Notes: a model not told the origin generated them from the sequence alone. Counted from the first letter of the stretch, positions 23,656 through 35,247 are shown. The stretch: 64,000 bases of DNA from Crotalaria pallida (GCA_037953625.1 CM075650.1:123735706-123799705), one strand, 5' to 3'. A program made the numbers and translations.

Positions 23656-23667
23656 GCTCTGATACCA
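23656..23667 (-). other. Primer binding site, copy 1
   Basis: TGGTATCAGAGC on minus, two bases from the central LTR. Complementary to initiator-Met tRNA. Confidence 0.9.
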
Positions 23668-23669
23668 CT

Positions 23670-25167
23670 TGTTGGAAACCAACAGGCGGCTCAAAATAGT
23701 CTAGAGGGGGGTGAATAGAATATTGAAGCCTAAGTACAGATTTTTCGATCACCGTAGAGAATGGTTTTAAGAAAATAAATTTTCTTCAAAAATAATGCTG
23801 ATTACTCGAGTAAAAATGATTTTAATCGAGTATGACGAAAGCAACTTTTATTTCACTCGAGTATTAGAAATATCACTCGAGTAGAGTAGAAAAACTGATT
23901 GCAGATTAATCGAGTAACTCAAAATTCACTCGAGTAATCTGGGTAGAAAATGAATAGAAAAATCAGTTTTAATGTGAGTTCTTGTAGAATCGCAATACAA
24001 TGATGATTCAACAAACAATGTATGAATGTTATGAACAATTGCAAGGAAATTTACCAATCAATTTTAGATCAATTAATAAGGAATTGTAAAACCCCCAATT
24101 CTAACCTAAAATTCAATTGTTCTTCAATTAATGCAAAAACAAGAAAAGAAACAAAGAAGACAAGAGATTTTATCCTGGTTCACTTTCACCCACTTGAAAG
24201 CTACATCCAGTCCCCTCTTAAACCAAGAGAGATTCTTCACTAAAAAATCAATTGTTGATTACAATGTTTAAGATGCAACTTTCTCACAAAAGCTATCCTA
24301 TCTTAAACCCTTCTTCAAAGTGTGTACCAAACACTTTGAAAATCTACCCAATTGAATTTTTAGTCTTCTCTTGTAGATTTGTTGAAGATGCTTCCAACCA
24401 AATCTTCTTTGATCTTGCTTTGATAATCCTTCAAAGACTTCCTTGTGAGATTCTTCACTTTTGTTGAACTCTTGAATTAAGCAATCCTCTTGTTGCAAAT
24501 ATTCAACACAATTAAGAACTTGAAAATATTGATCTCAAAGAACACTTAGAACAATGATTGATTTTGAGTGAAGAATAGAAGAAATTTGTTGAATCTTGAT
24601 CTCTTTAAGAAAGTATGTAATAGCTCTTGAAGAAAAATGAAAGAGTATTGCTCAAAATGAAAAATTGTAAAAAGAGTGTGTAACCTTGTTCATGTGAAAA
24701 ATGAAGTCCTTTTATAATTTTTCAGCCACTGGTCAAGTTACTCGAGTAAAGTTTAACAAACTACTCGATTAACACAGGTTGAAATACGTTACTCGAGTGA
24801 TGAGTAACTCATTACTCGATTAACCTATACAACATATATTACTCGAGTAAAGGCACACATGTTACTCGAGTGACCTGATCAGATATTGATTAAAAACAAG
24901 GTTTTTCAAATGGTTTTTCACAATAACTTTAATATGAGCTATTTTAATCAAGATTAAGTTTTCTTCACTCTTAATCAAACATTATTATAAGCGTCATTAA
25001 GATCACCTAAAGCTACCCACACTCATGATATGCATTGCGTAAAATTAAAATTACATTGCATTAGAATTAAAATAAAATCCTAATTCTAATCTTCATGAGG
25101 TAGCTTCCTTGTTGATAATGTTGTTACTTGGAGAAGGGTTGTTAGCATCAAAACATATAATCCTACA
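23670..25167 (-). repeat. Central LTR shared by both copies of the dimer
   Basis: It serves as 5' LTR of copy 1 and 3' LTR of copy 2. It differs from the outer two LTRs at only a handful of positions by eye. A PBS lies on its left and a PPT on its right. TATA box at 24709-24717. Confidence 0.93.
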
Positions 25168-25719
25168 AACTCCCCCTTTTTGATGATGACAAACCTCCTT
25201 TTCAATTAAGCACTAAGTTTTAAAATACTCCCCCTAAATGTAAGACATCTAGGAAAAATATAATAAAACTTATCCTACAAGAACAACATCAACAAAATAT
25301 TCTCCCTCTTTTGACATCATTAAAAAGATATCAAATTTTGAGAAAAGTCCTTTGCCAAAAGAGGAAGGTAAGTGGTCCACAAGTATATATATAAAAAAAA
25401 TACAACATAAACCACAATAGTGCCATAACAAAGATAATGACAATCCAAAAAACATAGCACCATTAACATAATCAGAGTTGTAATACTATGCAGCAAAACA
25501 TAGGCCAAAACATATCCAAAATAGTCATCAACCATAGTCAGAATATAAACGAAACTAGGCTATACACAATGCCAGAATGACATCCAAAAGTCATTGCATA
25601 ACAAAGTCAGTACTAAGTCATAATAACATCAAACAGAAACATAACCAGAAAACAGTCAGGGACATGCATAAAAAAAATTAAAAAGCTCCAGTGAACATCA
25701 TCAATCACATTAACAAGGT

Positions 25720-26889
25720 CTAAGAATCAGGTGGAGGAGGAAAGTGATGGGAAAAGAGTCCAGAAATATGATCCATCAAACGTTGCTCCATAGCCACATT
25801 CTTCACATCTTGACGCATCTCCATTTGTGCAAATTGTGCATTAATGTGCTCAACCAAAGCCTCATGTGCAGCCTGTGGATCAAACGGAGTGCCCAAATTG
25901 TTCAAATCAAGAAAATCATCAAGACGATCCGATTCCATAGGATCACTAGATGGAGGAGGAGGAGCAGAACCAGAAGGACCAGCAGAAGAACCATAAGATT
26001 TTGCAGCTTTAGCGGCCTCCTTTAAAGCCGTAATCTGACTTTTCCACAACCAAGTGCGAGTAGGCCCATGCCAAGCAATCTTCATGTAGCTAATATGAGA
26101 ATCATTGATACACCAATTGTTTTTCACTTCACGTACATATGATTCATCATCAGCAAATGGAACTCTATAATACCTCATAATCTTAGTCACATGCATAGGA
26201 TATGGTAAATACAGAGTAGGAGGAGATTCAGCTGCAGCATGCATTCTAGCAAGAAAAGTTTTGTTCCAATTGATCTCATATCTCTTTTTAATTCCATGAA
26301 ACAATTTCAGATCATCATCTTGAAGTTGTGCATAATTTTTATTACACTTTGGAACCAAACAGTAAGTAACAATATACATGAGCAGCCTATCCTCAGCATG
26401 TAAAGGTGAAACAATCTTAGTAGCCTTACCATCCCAACACTCACCAGGACGCAAAAGATCAGTATAAATTGTGCCAGTGTCCAATTCTAAATCTGAACAA
26501 GCATTATCACCAATATATGTGCCCTTATCCTCTAATCCAAACATCATTGTTAAATCCTCAGGTTTAATCACAAAATGAACTCCTCTAACCATAGTCTGAT
26601 ACTCACCATCCAACTTAGTGAAATTTTGATAAAATTGTCGAACTAGCCTAGGGTAATAGTGAGTATTGAATTCCAAAAACCGCTTAACATTCGGAAATTC
26701 TAAGTCATCAACAAATTGAAATTGTTCCTTACGCAACCAAGCAAAATTCACATACCGGGTTATACCAAAAGAGCGACGATCGAATTTTGGACCGCGTGAA
26801 TCCCTCTCTGCTGCAGAAAACCACGGATTATTACGTCCAGTAGCTTGTTTTGCTTTCTTTCTTAGAGGTTGGTTGAAGGAAGTAGACAT
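25720..26889 (-). CDS. Third ORF (env-position) protein, plant transposon-associated domain, copy 2
   Basis: 389 codons, almost identical to 16743-17912. By eye it differs at A17 to T, Q183 to K and Q227 to L. Same domain layout: transposon-associated region, flexible SGP-rich linker, helical C-terminus. It lies 780 bp downstream of pol with the palindrome field between them. Since this copy also has intact gag and pol, it represents the full coding set of the family. No catalytic motif was recognised. Confidence 0.84.
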   Translation of the reverse strand: MSTSFNQPLRKKAKQATGRNNPWFSAAERDSRGPKFDRRSFGITRYVNFAWLRKEQFQFVDDLEFPNVKRFLEFNTHYYPRLVRQFYQNFTKLDGEYQTMVRGVHFVIKPEDLTMMFGLEDKGTYIGDNACSDLELDTGTIYTDLLRPGECWDGKATKIVSPLHAEDRLLMYIVTYCLVPKCNKNYAQLQDDDLKLFHGIKKRYEINWNKTFLARMHAAAESPPTLYLPYPMHVTKIMRYYRVPFADDESYVREVKNNWCINDSHISYMKIAWHGPTRTWLWKSQITALKEAAKAAKSYGSSAGPSGSAPPPPSSDPMESDRLDDFLDLNNLGTPFDPQAAHEALVEHINAQFAQMEMRQDVKNVAMEQRLMDHISGLFSHHFPPPPDS

Positions 26890-27668
26890 TATTTCAGAAA
26901 ATGGGGAAGAGAAATTCGGAATATTGGGGTTTTTGGGCTTAGGGTTTTGAAATTGGGATTTTCGGATTTTTGGAGGATTTGGGTGAAATTGATGGTTGAT
27001 TGATGTAGAAAAGATGTTATTTGGTTGATATGTGGAAGGATTTAGTGTATAATTGTTGATTTTAGACCATTGAAGATGATTGAATGATGAACATTAGAGA
27101 GAAGAAGAGAGAAATGCGAAGTAGAGAGAGAAATATTCGTTAAAAAATGGTTCAGTTTCTGCAGTTCTGTTTTTTTAAATCAACGCCCGTTACTCGAGTA
27201 AATTGATACGTTACTCGAGTATTTCGTGCATTAATCGAGTAAAAAATAGTAAACTCGAGTAAGCCGAAAGATCAAAAGTTTGCACTCGAGTGACAGTATC
27301 AGTTAATCGAGTAATACGAAAGTGATTTAAAAATTAATCGAGTGACAGGCGTAATTAATCGAGTAATACGAAAGAGAATTAAATATTACTCGAGTAAAAA
27401 GACTGTTAATCGAGTAAACTGCTAAAAAAAACTCAAAAAATTTCAAATTTTGATGCAAAATCATTTTCATGCACACAAACACATAGAAACACTTAGCATT
27501 TAGCAATTAACACACATTCAAATAAAGCAAATAATCATATCATAGAAAACATACACACATAACTACATACCAAAAGATTGATGAAACACTTTATCAAAAT
27601 ACAACAACTCAAAATACAAATCATATTGAAATAGGCTTGAAGGTGATTTCTAAAAGCATCAAATACAA
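26890..27668 (-). other. pol-to-ORF3 spacer with CTCGAG palindrome field, copy 2
   Basis: Non-coding. The palindrome field at 27187-27421 matches the one in copy 1 almost base for base. The rest is a CT/GA-rich leader-like stretch before ORF3. Confidence 0.75.
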
Positions 27669-30600
27669 TTAGCTAATAGTTGATTCATCAAAAATACCAA
27701 GTTCTCTTCTAATTTTATAAAATGTATCCCTTGGTAAAGGTTTTGTAAAGATATCAGCTAATTGATCCGAAGTTTGAACAAACTCAATAATACAATCACC
27801 TTTTTGAACATGATCTCTCAAAAAATGATGCCTAATTTCAATGTGCTTTGTCCTTGAGTGCAATACCGGGTTTTTAGTCAAAGTGATTGCCGAAGTGTTA
27901 TCACACTTTATAGGGATTTTTGTCAAATTTAAACCAAAATCCGATAATTGTTGCTTCATCCAAAGGATTTGAGCACAACAACTACCGGCCGCTATGTATT
28001 CGGCCTCCGCGGTCGATAAAGCAACACAATTTTGTTTTTTAGAAAACCACGATACAAGCGAACTACCAATTAAATGACAAGTTCCACTTGTACTTTTCCG
28101 CTCAACTTTACAACCGGCAAAGTCAGAGTCCGAATAACCTATAAGTTTTAAAAAAGCATCCCTAGGGTACCACAAACCGGTATTGGTTGTACCTTTTAAG
28201 TATTTCATTATTCTTTTGACAGCAGTTAGATGCGACTCTTTCGGTTTAGCTTGAAAACGTGCACACATACAAACACTAAACATAATATCAGGCCTAGATG
28301 CAGTTAAGTATAACAAACTACCAATAATTCCACGATACTTTGTTACCTCTACCGCTTTTCCAGCCTCATCTTGATCTAGGTAGCATGCAACGCTCATTGG
28401 AGTAGAAGCGGATTTACACGAGTCCATGCCAAAGCGTTTGAGAAGCTCTCTACAATATTTACTTTGATGTATATAAATGCCATCGTTGAGTTGCTTTATT
28501 TGAAGGCCAAGAAAGAATGTAAGCTCTCCCATCATCGACATCTCGAATTCGCTTTGCATTAAATCTGAAAACTTCTTACACAAATTATCATTAGTAGCAC
28601 CAAATATAATATCATCAACGTATATTTGAACCAAAAGAATATTCTTACCGAAACGTTCAATAAAGAGAGTAGTGTCCACAGTACCTCGTTTAAAACCTTT
28701 TTCCAATAAAAAATTGCTTAGTCGATCGTACCAAGCTCTAGGAGCTTGTTTAAGACCGTACAAAGCCTTTTTCAACTTAAAAACATAGTTCAGATGATCA
28801 AAACTTTCAAAACCAGGAGGTTGTGAGACATAAACTTCCTCTTGAATGTATCCGTTAAGAAAAGCACTTTTGACATCCATTTGGTACAATTTAAAATTCA
28901 TGATAGAAGCAAAAGCGAGAAGAATACGAATAGCTTCTAATCTAGCTACAGGAGCATAAGTCTCATCGTAATCAATTCCTTCTTCTTGACTATAACCTTG
29001 TGCTACCAACCTAGATTTATTTCTAACAATAATACCCGATTCATCTAACTTATTCCTATAGACCCAACGAGTCCCTATTTCAGGACGATCATTAGGTTTT
29101 GGCACAAGCTCCCAAACTTGATTCCTTTCAAATTGATTTAATTCTTTTTGCATGGCCATAACCCAGTGATCATCTTGAAGAGCCTCTTTGACATTCTTAG
29201 GTTCTATTTGAGATACAAAGGCAACATAATAACAGAAATTATTTAAAGTGCTTCGGGTTACCACCCCCTTAGCAATGTCACCTAAAATGTTAGAAACTGG
29301 ATGATTTTTGTTGGACTTCCAGGCTATTGGTAGTTGAGGTTGTGTCTCTTGTGCTAAGTCTTTATCATGTGTTTGCACCTCTTCATGTTCAACTTGCATT
29401 TCCTCTAATTTTTGTGGTGTTGACTTCTCATGATCCATGAGAGTACCTATATTATCATCATCACAAGAAACAACACGATCTCCTCTCGGAGATTCATCAA
29501 ATACAACATGCACGGATTCCTCAACGGTTAATGAACTTTTGTTATAGACACGATATGCTTTACTATGAGTTGAATAACCTATGAATATACCTTCATCGGC
29601 TTTGGAATCAAACTTGCCGACCGGATTCTTTCCGTTATTTAAAATAAACACCTTACACCCAAATACATGAAAATAAGAGATGTTTGGCTTTCGCCCTTTT
29701 AAAAGTTCATAAGGTGTTTTATTTAAATGCGGATGAATAAGAACCCTATTTATCACATAACAAGCGGTGTGTACCGCATCAGCCCAAAAGTATGTAGGAA
29801 CTTTAGATTCTTTTAACATTGTACGAGCAAGTTCCTCCAATACCCTATTCTTCCTTTCTACAACTCCGTTTTGCTCCGGAGTTCTAGGGGCTGAGAATTG
29901 ATGATCAATACCAAACTTATCACAAAACGCATCAAACTTAGTATTTTCAAACTCACCTCCGTGGTCACTTCTAATAGTCACTATTATTAAACTTAGTTGA
30001 TTTTGGATGAGTTTGGCAAACTTTTTAAAACTTTTGTAAACTTCACTTTTTGCGGATAAAAATAAAGTCCATGTGAATCGAGTAAAATCATCTACTAAAA
30101 CAAATCCATAGTAATTGCCACCTAAACTTCGAACTTGTGATGGGCCAAACAAATCCATGTGGATTAGCTCCAATGGCTTTGTTGTGCTTATCACATTTTT
30201 AGGTTTAAAAGAGCTTTTAACTTGCTTGCATTTTTGACATGAGTCACAAATGCTATCAAGCTTAAAGTTTAGTTTAGGTAAACCAATCACTAAGTCTTTT
30301 CGCAAAAGTTTATTTAATTGATTCACATTTATATGTGCAATTCGTCGATGCCAAAGACGAATCTTATCATCAACAGATTTAAAACATTTTGAAAAGAGTG
30401 AAGTTATCTCATCCAAATCAATTAAGTAAGTGTTATTAGAGCGACGACCAACAAACTTAACACTATCATCTATACTAGACTTAATAAAGCATAATTCCGG
30501 AGTAAAAGTCACATTATTGCCCATATCACATAGTTGGCTTATACTAAGCAAATTGTATTCTAAGCCCTCTACATATAGGAAATTTTCTATGACAAGGTTA

Positions 30601-30773
30601 GATACGTTACCAATCTTTCCGACTCCTAGAATTTTGCCCTTGTTGTTGTCGCCGTAAGTCACATATCCACCACTTTTTGAAGTAAGTTGAATGAAGTGCG
30701 TTTTGTCTCCCGTCATGTGTCTCGAACACCCACTATCCAAGTACCATCTACGTTCCTTGGTTCGAAGACACAC
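27669..30773 (-). CDS. pol: Intact copia Pol polyprotein: protease, integrase, RT, RNase H
   Basis: 1034 codons, uninterrupted. Protease has WYLDSGCSRHM (catalytic Asp about 13). The zinc-binding pre-integrase region LWHRRIAH...CDSCQKC is at about 140-182. The integrase core has Asp 207, Asp 270 and Glu 306. RT has QMDV (Asp 633), LYGLKQAPRAWY and YVDD at 718-721. RNase H has GYSDSDFAGC and STAEAEYIA, and the protein ends in the typical TKPLP region. It is in another frame from gag (one base back), 14 bases after the gag stop. There is no ATG at the junction (GTG is the first listed codon), so synthesis must involve frameshift, splicing at TTTTGTAG, or reinitiation; the splice-like site is my preferred inference. 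The element looks coding-competent. Confidence 0.95.
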   Translation of the reverse strand: MCLRTKERRWYLDSGCSRHMTGDKTHFIQLTSKSGGYVTYGDNNKGKILGVGKIGNVSNLVIENFLYVEGLEYNLLSISQLCDMGNNVTFTPELCFIKSSIDDSVKFVGRRSNNTYLIDLDEITSLFSKCFKSVDDKIRLWHRRIAHINVNQLNKLLRKDLVIGLPKLNFKLDSICDSCQKCKQVKSSFKPKNVISTTKPLELIHMDLFGPSQVRSLGGNYYGFVLVDDFTRFTWTLFLSAKSEVYKSFKKFAKLIQNQLSLIIVTIRSDHGGEFENTKFDAFCDKFGIDHQFSAPRTPEQNGVVERKNRVLEELARTMLKESKVPTYFWADAVHTACYVINRVLIHPHLNKTPYELLKGRKPNISYFHVFGCKVFILNNGKNPVGKFDSKADEGIFIGYSTHSKAYRVYNKSSLTVEESVHVVFDESPRGDRVVSCDDDNIGTLMDHEKSTPQKLEEMQVEHEEVQTHDKDLAQETQPQLPIAWKSNKNHPVSNILGDIAKGVVTRSTLNNFCYYVAFVSQIEPKNVKEALQDDHWVMAMQKELNQFERNQVWELVPKPNDRPEIGTRWVYRNKLDESGIIVRNKSRLVAQGYSQEEGIDYDETYAPVARLEAIRILLAFASIMNFKLYQMDVKSAFLNGYIQEEVYVSQPPGFESFDHLNYVFKLKKALYGLKQAPRAWYDRLSNFLLEKGFKRGTVDTTLFIERFGKNILLVQIYVDDIIFGATNDNLCKKFSDLMQSEFEMSMMGELTFFLGLQIKQLNDGIYIHQSKYCRELLKRFGMDSCKSASTPMSVACYLDQDEAGKAVEVTKYRGIIGSLLYLTASRPDIMFSVCMCARFQAKPKESHLTAVKRIMKYLKGTTNTGLWYPRDAFLKLIGYSDSDFAGCKVERKSTSGTCHLIGSSLVSWFSKKQNCVALSTAEAEYIAAGSCCAQILWMKQQLSDFGLNLTKIPIKCDNTSAITLTKNPVLHSRTKHIEIRHHFLRDHVQKGDCIIEFVQTSDQLADIFTKPLPRDTFYKIRRELGIFDESTIS

Positions 30774-30787
30774 CTACAAAACAATTA

Positions 30788-32575
30788 TTATTTGTTTGAT
30801 TTAGGTACCCAAGTTGTCTTGGGTCCTTTGATGTTAGCATAGGGAGAGCTCCCCTTAACAATCCAAATATATTCACCACTTGGTATACCAAACTTCTTTA
30901 TGTTACAATTATTCGTGGTATGCCCAAAAATCCCACAATAATGGCAAGTTGGGTTTTTAGAAGAATTAATCTTAGAAAATACACCAACTTTGCGATAATT
31001 GCGTTTCTTAGGTTTGGTATATCCAAGACCGGATCTATTACTATTGTTCCTTTGAGTTGAAAGTAAATGATCTAAGAATGTATCTCCTCTCATGAGCCTT
31101 GCAATCCGATCATTTAAATTGAAAACTTCTTTTTCTAAGGATTTGCAATTCTCACAAGATGGAGTCTCATTTGTTTTCAATTCGCAATTGCATGTAGAGT
31201 TTGCATAAATGAGTTCAAGTGTTTCATTTTGAAGCTTAAGCTCCTCTAAAGAATTTTGAAGTTCCAAAATCTTTTTATGTTGCTTCATAATAAAATTCTT
31301 TCTTTCAACATTTATTTTAGCAAGTTTCTTCAACTCTTTATGCATCTCTACATACACATTGTACAATTCATTAAATGAGGGGGAATTAGAACTAGAGCTA
31401 GCATCGGAAAGATAATCTACCTCATTGACGTTTTCACTTGATTTCATGCTCGAAGATTCTTCTTCATCAAGCTTCGTCATTAAACAAAGGTTTGCAAGTT
31501 CTTCATCTTCCGATGAGCTAGATGAGGATTGATTCTCCGGTTCATCCCACACTATATAAGCCCTTTTGCCTTTAGAAGAGTTGGGCTTCCAATTGTCACC
31601 TTCGGACTTCTTAGAGTTAGTTGGACAATTTGATCTATAGTGACCAAGCTTCCCACACCCATGACACTTGATATTCTCTTTGTTAGTCTTGTTCCTTGAT
31701 TGAGTGTCCTTAGAATCTCTTGGTCTATTTCTATTAAAGTTACCCTTTTTCTTAAGGAATCTTCCAAGCTTTTTGACTAACAAGCCAAGGGTCTCATCAT
31801 CTATGTCGGAGTCCGAGTCATCCATTTTAGGATTTTCCTCTTGTGCCTTAAGGGATTTTGAAGTTGATTTGAGAGCTATTCCCTTTTTCTTCCTATCGGC
31901 ATCTTCATTCATGGATAACCTCCCAAGCTCCATTTCATGCTCTTGAAGCTTTCCGAATAGAGTTGCTAAGTCAATTTGGTCCAAGTCCTTAGCTTCCATA
32001 ATGGCCGTCACCTTAGGTTGCCATTCCCTGCTAAGACATCTCAAAATCTTATTAACAACTTCACCATTTGTTAGTACTTTACCAAGAGCCGAAAGATGAT
32101 TTATAATATGTGTGAAACGCTTTTGCATGTCACCTATATTTTCATTAGGTAACATACGAAAGAGTTCATATTCATGCATGAGTGTATTTAACCTAGCCCT
32201 TCTAACCTCAGACGTGCCCTCATGTGTGACTTGTAGTGTGTCCCACATTTGTTTAGCATCAACGCATTGAGACACTCTAAAGAACTCATCATATGAAAGA
32301 GCGGACGTGATGATATTTTTCGCTTTTAAATCAAATTGAACTTTCTTCTTATCATCATCGTTCCAACTCGATTTTGGTTTTACAGAAACAACATCATTTA
32401 CTTTAGTTTGTGGAACAAAAGGTCCATTCTCTATGGCGTTCCAAATTTCCATATCTATGGCTTGTATAAAAAATTTCATTCGTACCTTCCAATAAGCGTA
32501 TCCCTCACCATTGAATAGTGGGGGGCGGTTAATGGAAGCTCCTTCACCACAAAAAGGATTTGAAATTGAGCCCAT
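30788..32575 (-). CDS. gag: Copia Gag, copy 2
   Basis: 595 codons from the ATG at 32575, nearly identical to copy 1 (for example K-I to K-F near the YWKVRM motif and a C-to-F change near residue 515). Two CCHC knuckles and the coiled coil are kept. It precedes the only intact pol in the window, so it belongs to a potentially autonomous unit that could supply particles and enzymes in trans to related non-autonomous elements. Confidence 0.93.
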   Translation of the reverse strand: MGSISNPFCGEGASINRPPLFNGEGYAYWKVRMKFFIQAIDMEIWNAIENGPFVPQTKVNDVVSVKPKSSWNDDDKKKVQFDLKAKNIITSALSYDEFFRVSQCVDAKQMWDTLQVTHEGTSEVRRARLNTLMHEYELFRMLPNENIGDMQKRFTHIINHLSALGKVLTNGEVVNKILRCLSREWQPKVTAIMEAKDLDQIDLATLFGKLQEHEMELGRLSMNEDADRKKKGIALKSTSKSLKAQEENPKMDDSDSDIDDETLGLLVKKLGRFLKKKGNFNRNRPRDSKDTQSRNKTNKENIKCHGCGKLGHYRSNCPTNSKKSEGDNWKPNSSKGKRAYIVWDEPENQSSSSSSEDEELANLCLMTKLDEEESSSMKSSENVNEVDYLSDASSSSNSPSFNELYNVYVEMHKELKKLAKINVERKNFIMKQHKKILELQNSLEELKLQNETLELIYANSTCNCELKTNETPSCENCKSLEKEVFNLNDRIARLMRGDTFLDHLLSTQRNNSNRSGLGYTKPKKRNYRKVGVFSKINSSKNPTCHYCGIFGHTTNNCNIKKFGIPSGEYIWIVKGSSPYANIKGPKTTWVPKSNK

Positions 32576-32636
32576 TGTTTCCAAGTAAAAAGGATCTTTT
32601 CGAAAAAGCTTTTTAAGGCTCGGATTTTTCGTCCGA

Positions 32637-32648
32637 GCTCTGATACCA
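32637..32648 (-). other. Primer binding site, copy 2
   Basis: TGGTATCAGAGC on minus, two bases from the right outer LTR. Confidence 0.9.
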
Positions 32649-32650
32649 CT

Positions 32651-34148
32651 TGTTGGAAACCAACAGGCGGCTCAAAATAGTCTAGAGGGGGGTGAATAGA
32701 ATATTGAAGCCTAAGTACAGATTTTTCGATCACCGTAGAGAATGGTTTTAAGAAAATAAATTTTCTTCAAAAATAATGCTGATTACTCGAGTAAAAATGA
32801 TTTTAATCGAGTATTACGAAAGCAACTTTTATTTCACTCGAGTATTAGAAATATCACTCGAGTAGAGTAGAAAAACTGATTGCAGATTAATCGAGTAACT
32901 CAAAATTCACTCGAGTAATCTGGGTAGAAAATGAATAGAAAAATCAGTTTTAATGTGAGTTCTTGTAGAATCGCAATACAATGATGATTCAACAAACAAT
33001 GTATGAATGTTATGAACAATTGCAAGGAAATTTACCAATCAATTTTAGATCAATTAATAAGGAATTGTAAAACCCCCAATTCTAACCTAAAATTCAATTG
33101 TTCTTCAATTAATGCAAAAACAAGAAAAGAAACAAAGAAGACAAGAGATTTTATCCTGGTTCACTTTCACCCACTTGAAAGCTACATCCAGTCCCCTCTT
33201 AAACCAAGAGAGATTCTTCACTAAAAAATCAATTGTTGATTACAATGTTTAAGATGCAACTTTCTCACAAAAGCTATCCTATCTTAAACCCTTCTTCAAA
33301 GTGTGTACCAAACACTTTGAAAATCTACCCAATTGAATTTTTAGTCTTCTCTTGTAGATTTGTTGAAGATGCTTCCAACCAAATCTTATTTGATCTTGCT
33401 TTGATAATCCTTCAAAGACTTCCTTGTGAGATTCTTCACTTTTGTTGAACTCTTGAATTAAGCAATCCTCTTGTTGCAAATATTCAACACAATTAAGAAC
33501 TTGAAAATATTGATCTCAAAGAACACTTAGAACAATGATTGATTTTGAGTGAAGAATAGAAGAAATTTGTTGAATCTTGATCTCTTTAAGAAAGTATGTA
33601 ATAGCTCTTGAAGAAAAATGAAAGAGTATTGCTCAAAATGAAAAATTGTAAAAAGAGTGTGTAACCTTGTTCATGTTAAAAATGAAGTCCTTTTATAATT
33701 TTTCAGCCACTGGTCAAGTTACTCGAGTAAAGTTTAACAAACTACTCGATTAACACAGGTTGAAATACGTTACTCGAGTGATGAGTAACTCATTACTCGA
33801 TTAACCTATACAACATATATTACTCGAGTAAAGGCACACATGTTACTCGAGTGACCTGATCAGATATTGATTAAAAACAAGGTTTTTCAAATGGTTTTTC
33901 ACAATAACTTTAATATGAGCTATTTTAATCAAGATTAAGTTTTCTTCACTTTTAATCAAACATTATTATAAGCGTCATTAAGATCACCTAAAGCTACCCA
34001 CACTCATGATATGCATTGCGTAAAATTAAAATTACATTGCATTAGAATTAAAATAAAATCCTAATTCTAATCTTCATGAGGTAGCTTCCTTGTTGATAAT
34101 GTTGTTACTTGGAGAAGGGTTGTTAGCATCAAAACATATAATCCTACA
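32651..34148 (-). repeat. SIRE-type LTR 3 (5' LTR of copy 2)
   Basis: 1498 bp with canonical TG...CA ends, followed by the duplication CAAGG. About nine differences from LTR 1 by eye, which is well under 1 percent. TATA box at 33690-33698. Confidence 0.92.
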
Positions 34149-34520
34149 CAAGGTTGGAAGGGTAGTATGAGCATAGGCCGACCTAGGATGTGAGATTAGG
34201 GCCTCGGCCCGACCCTGGCCGAGCTAGATAAGATTGTGTGCTTATGAACCGAGCTGAAAGGGGACCCAACGTGAAACCCATTGTCCAGTCTGGATTAGCC
34301 GATCTCAGCGTCCTGTCCGAGGGGGAAACTCGGACTACTGCTGTTCCTACAAACCGAGCCAACGTATCCTAGCCGACGTACCCGAGCCAACACGCCCTAG
34401 CTCCTCCATGCCAGCTCATGTGGAGCTGTTAACCCTTTGGTTTTCATACCGTCCGTACGGTACTGTCCTTCACTTTATGTCACTATCACTGCTTTATGTC
34501 CTTTTCAATGTACTGCTCAT

Positions 34521-34594
34521 GGCTTCCTCAAGAAGCCAATGAATCCTATCCACATATTCAAGCTTCCCCAAGAAGCCAATGAATCTTAGCCACA
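34521..34594 (+). repeat. 40-bp hairpin-forming direct repeat before the LTR F TATA region
   Basis: Two units, each with GCTTC...GAAGC stems (loops CTCAA and CCCAA) followed by CAATGAATC. They lie directly upstream of AATAAAAG near 34614 and may be a promoter element. Confidence 0.6.
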
Positions 34595-35247
34595 CAAATA
34601 TTTCCCCTAAATGAATAAAAGAGAGCCAACATACACAACACAACATTTCTCATTTTTCATTCTTCTTCTCCCTACGCCTCACTCTCTTTCTCTCTCATTT
34701 TCTTCTCTGAAATCCAGCAACAACAAAACCCCCAAACATATTTTCTTTCTCCCTTACAAATCTCCCTCCTCCTCTCCGTCCCCGTTTTGATCTAGAGTCC
34801 CTGGGCCGCCGTGAAGTTCGTGTGTAGCGTGGCGTGGTGGTGGCAGCAAGGAGGAAAAGGATTCAAAGGTGTGAAGCTCCAAGACCAAGCATTAAGGAAA
34901 AACCATTCTCAAACCCTCAACTCTTATCTCTCACGGTTTGAGGTAAGGAGTGAGTGTTACCTCTACTTGAGTTTGGGTTTCTAGGGTGTTCATAAAGGGT
35001 ACTAAGAGTGGGTGCTAGATTAGGGAATGGATCTAGGTTAACATGAGAAAGAAAAGGTAAAAAGGGTAAAGGGAACTAATGAATGAACTAGAGACATGGA
35101 TGTTAGGTGAGTATGAAATATTGTTATATGCTATATGATGGTATTTACATGAAGGAGTGGCCGAATGCTTTATTACTATTATTGATGTTGTATAAGTGTT
35201 TATGAGCTTTGATACTTGTTATTTATATCTGTGGCCGAGCTGAGCCC

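Larger units (their letters stand above)
14687..34153 (-). mobile_element. Tandem dimer of a SIRE/Maximus-type Ty1/copia element (three LTRs, two internal regions)
   Basis: LTRs at 14692-16190, 23670-25167 and 32651-34148 (1499, 1498 and 1498 bp) enclose two internal regions of about 7.48 kb. The whole array is bounded by one target-site duplication, CAAGG (14687-14691 and 34149-34153); the central LTR has no duplication beside it. Each internal region has PBS, gag, pol, a third ORF and the PPT AAAAAGGGGGAGTT. Copy 2 (right) is intact and copy 1 has two disabling changes. The copies and LTRs differ by very few bases. The simplest origin is unequal recombination between LTRs of one insertion on sister or homologous chromatids. 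Confidence 0.93.
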
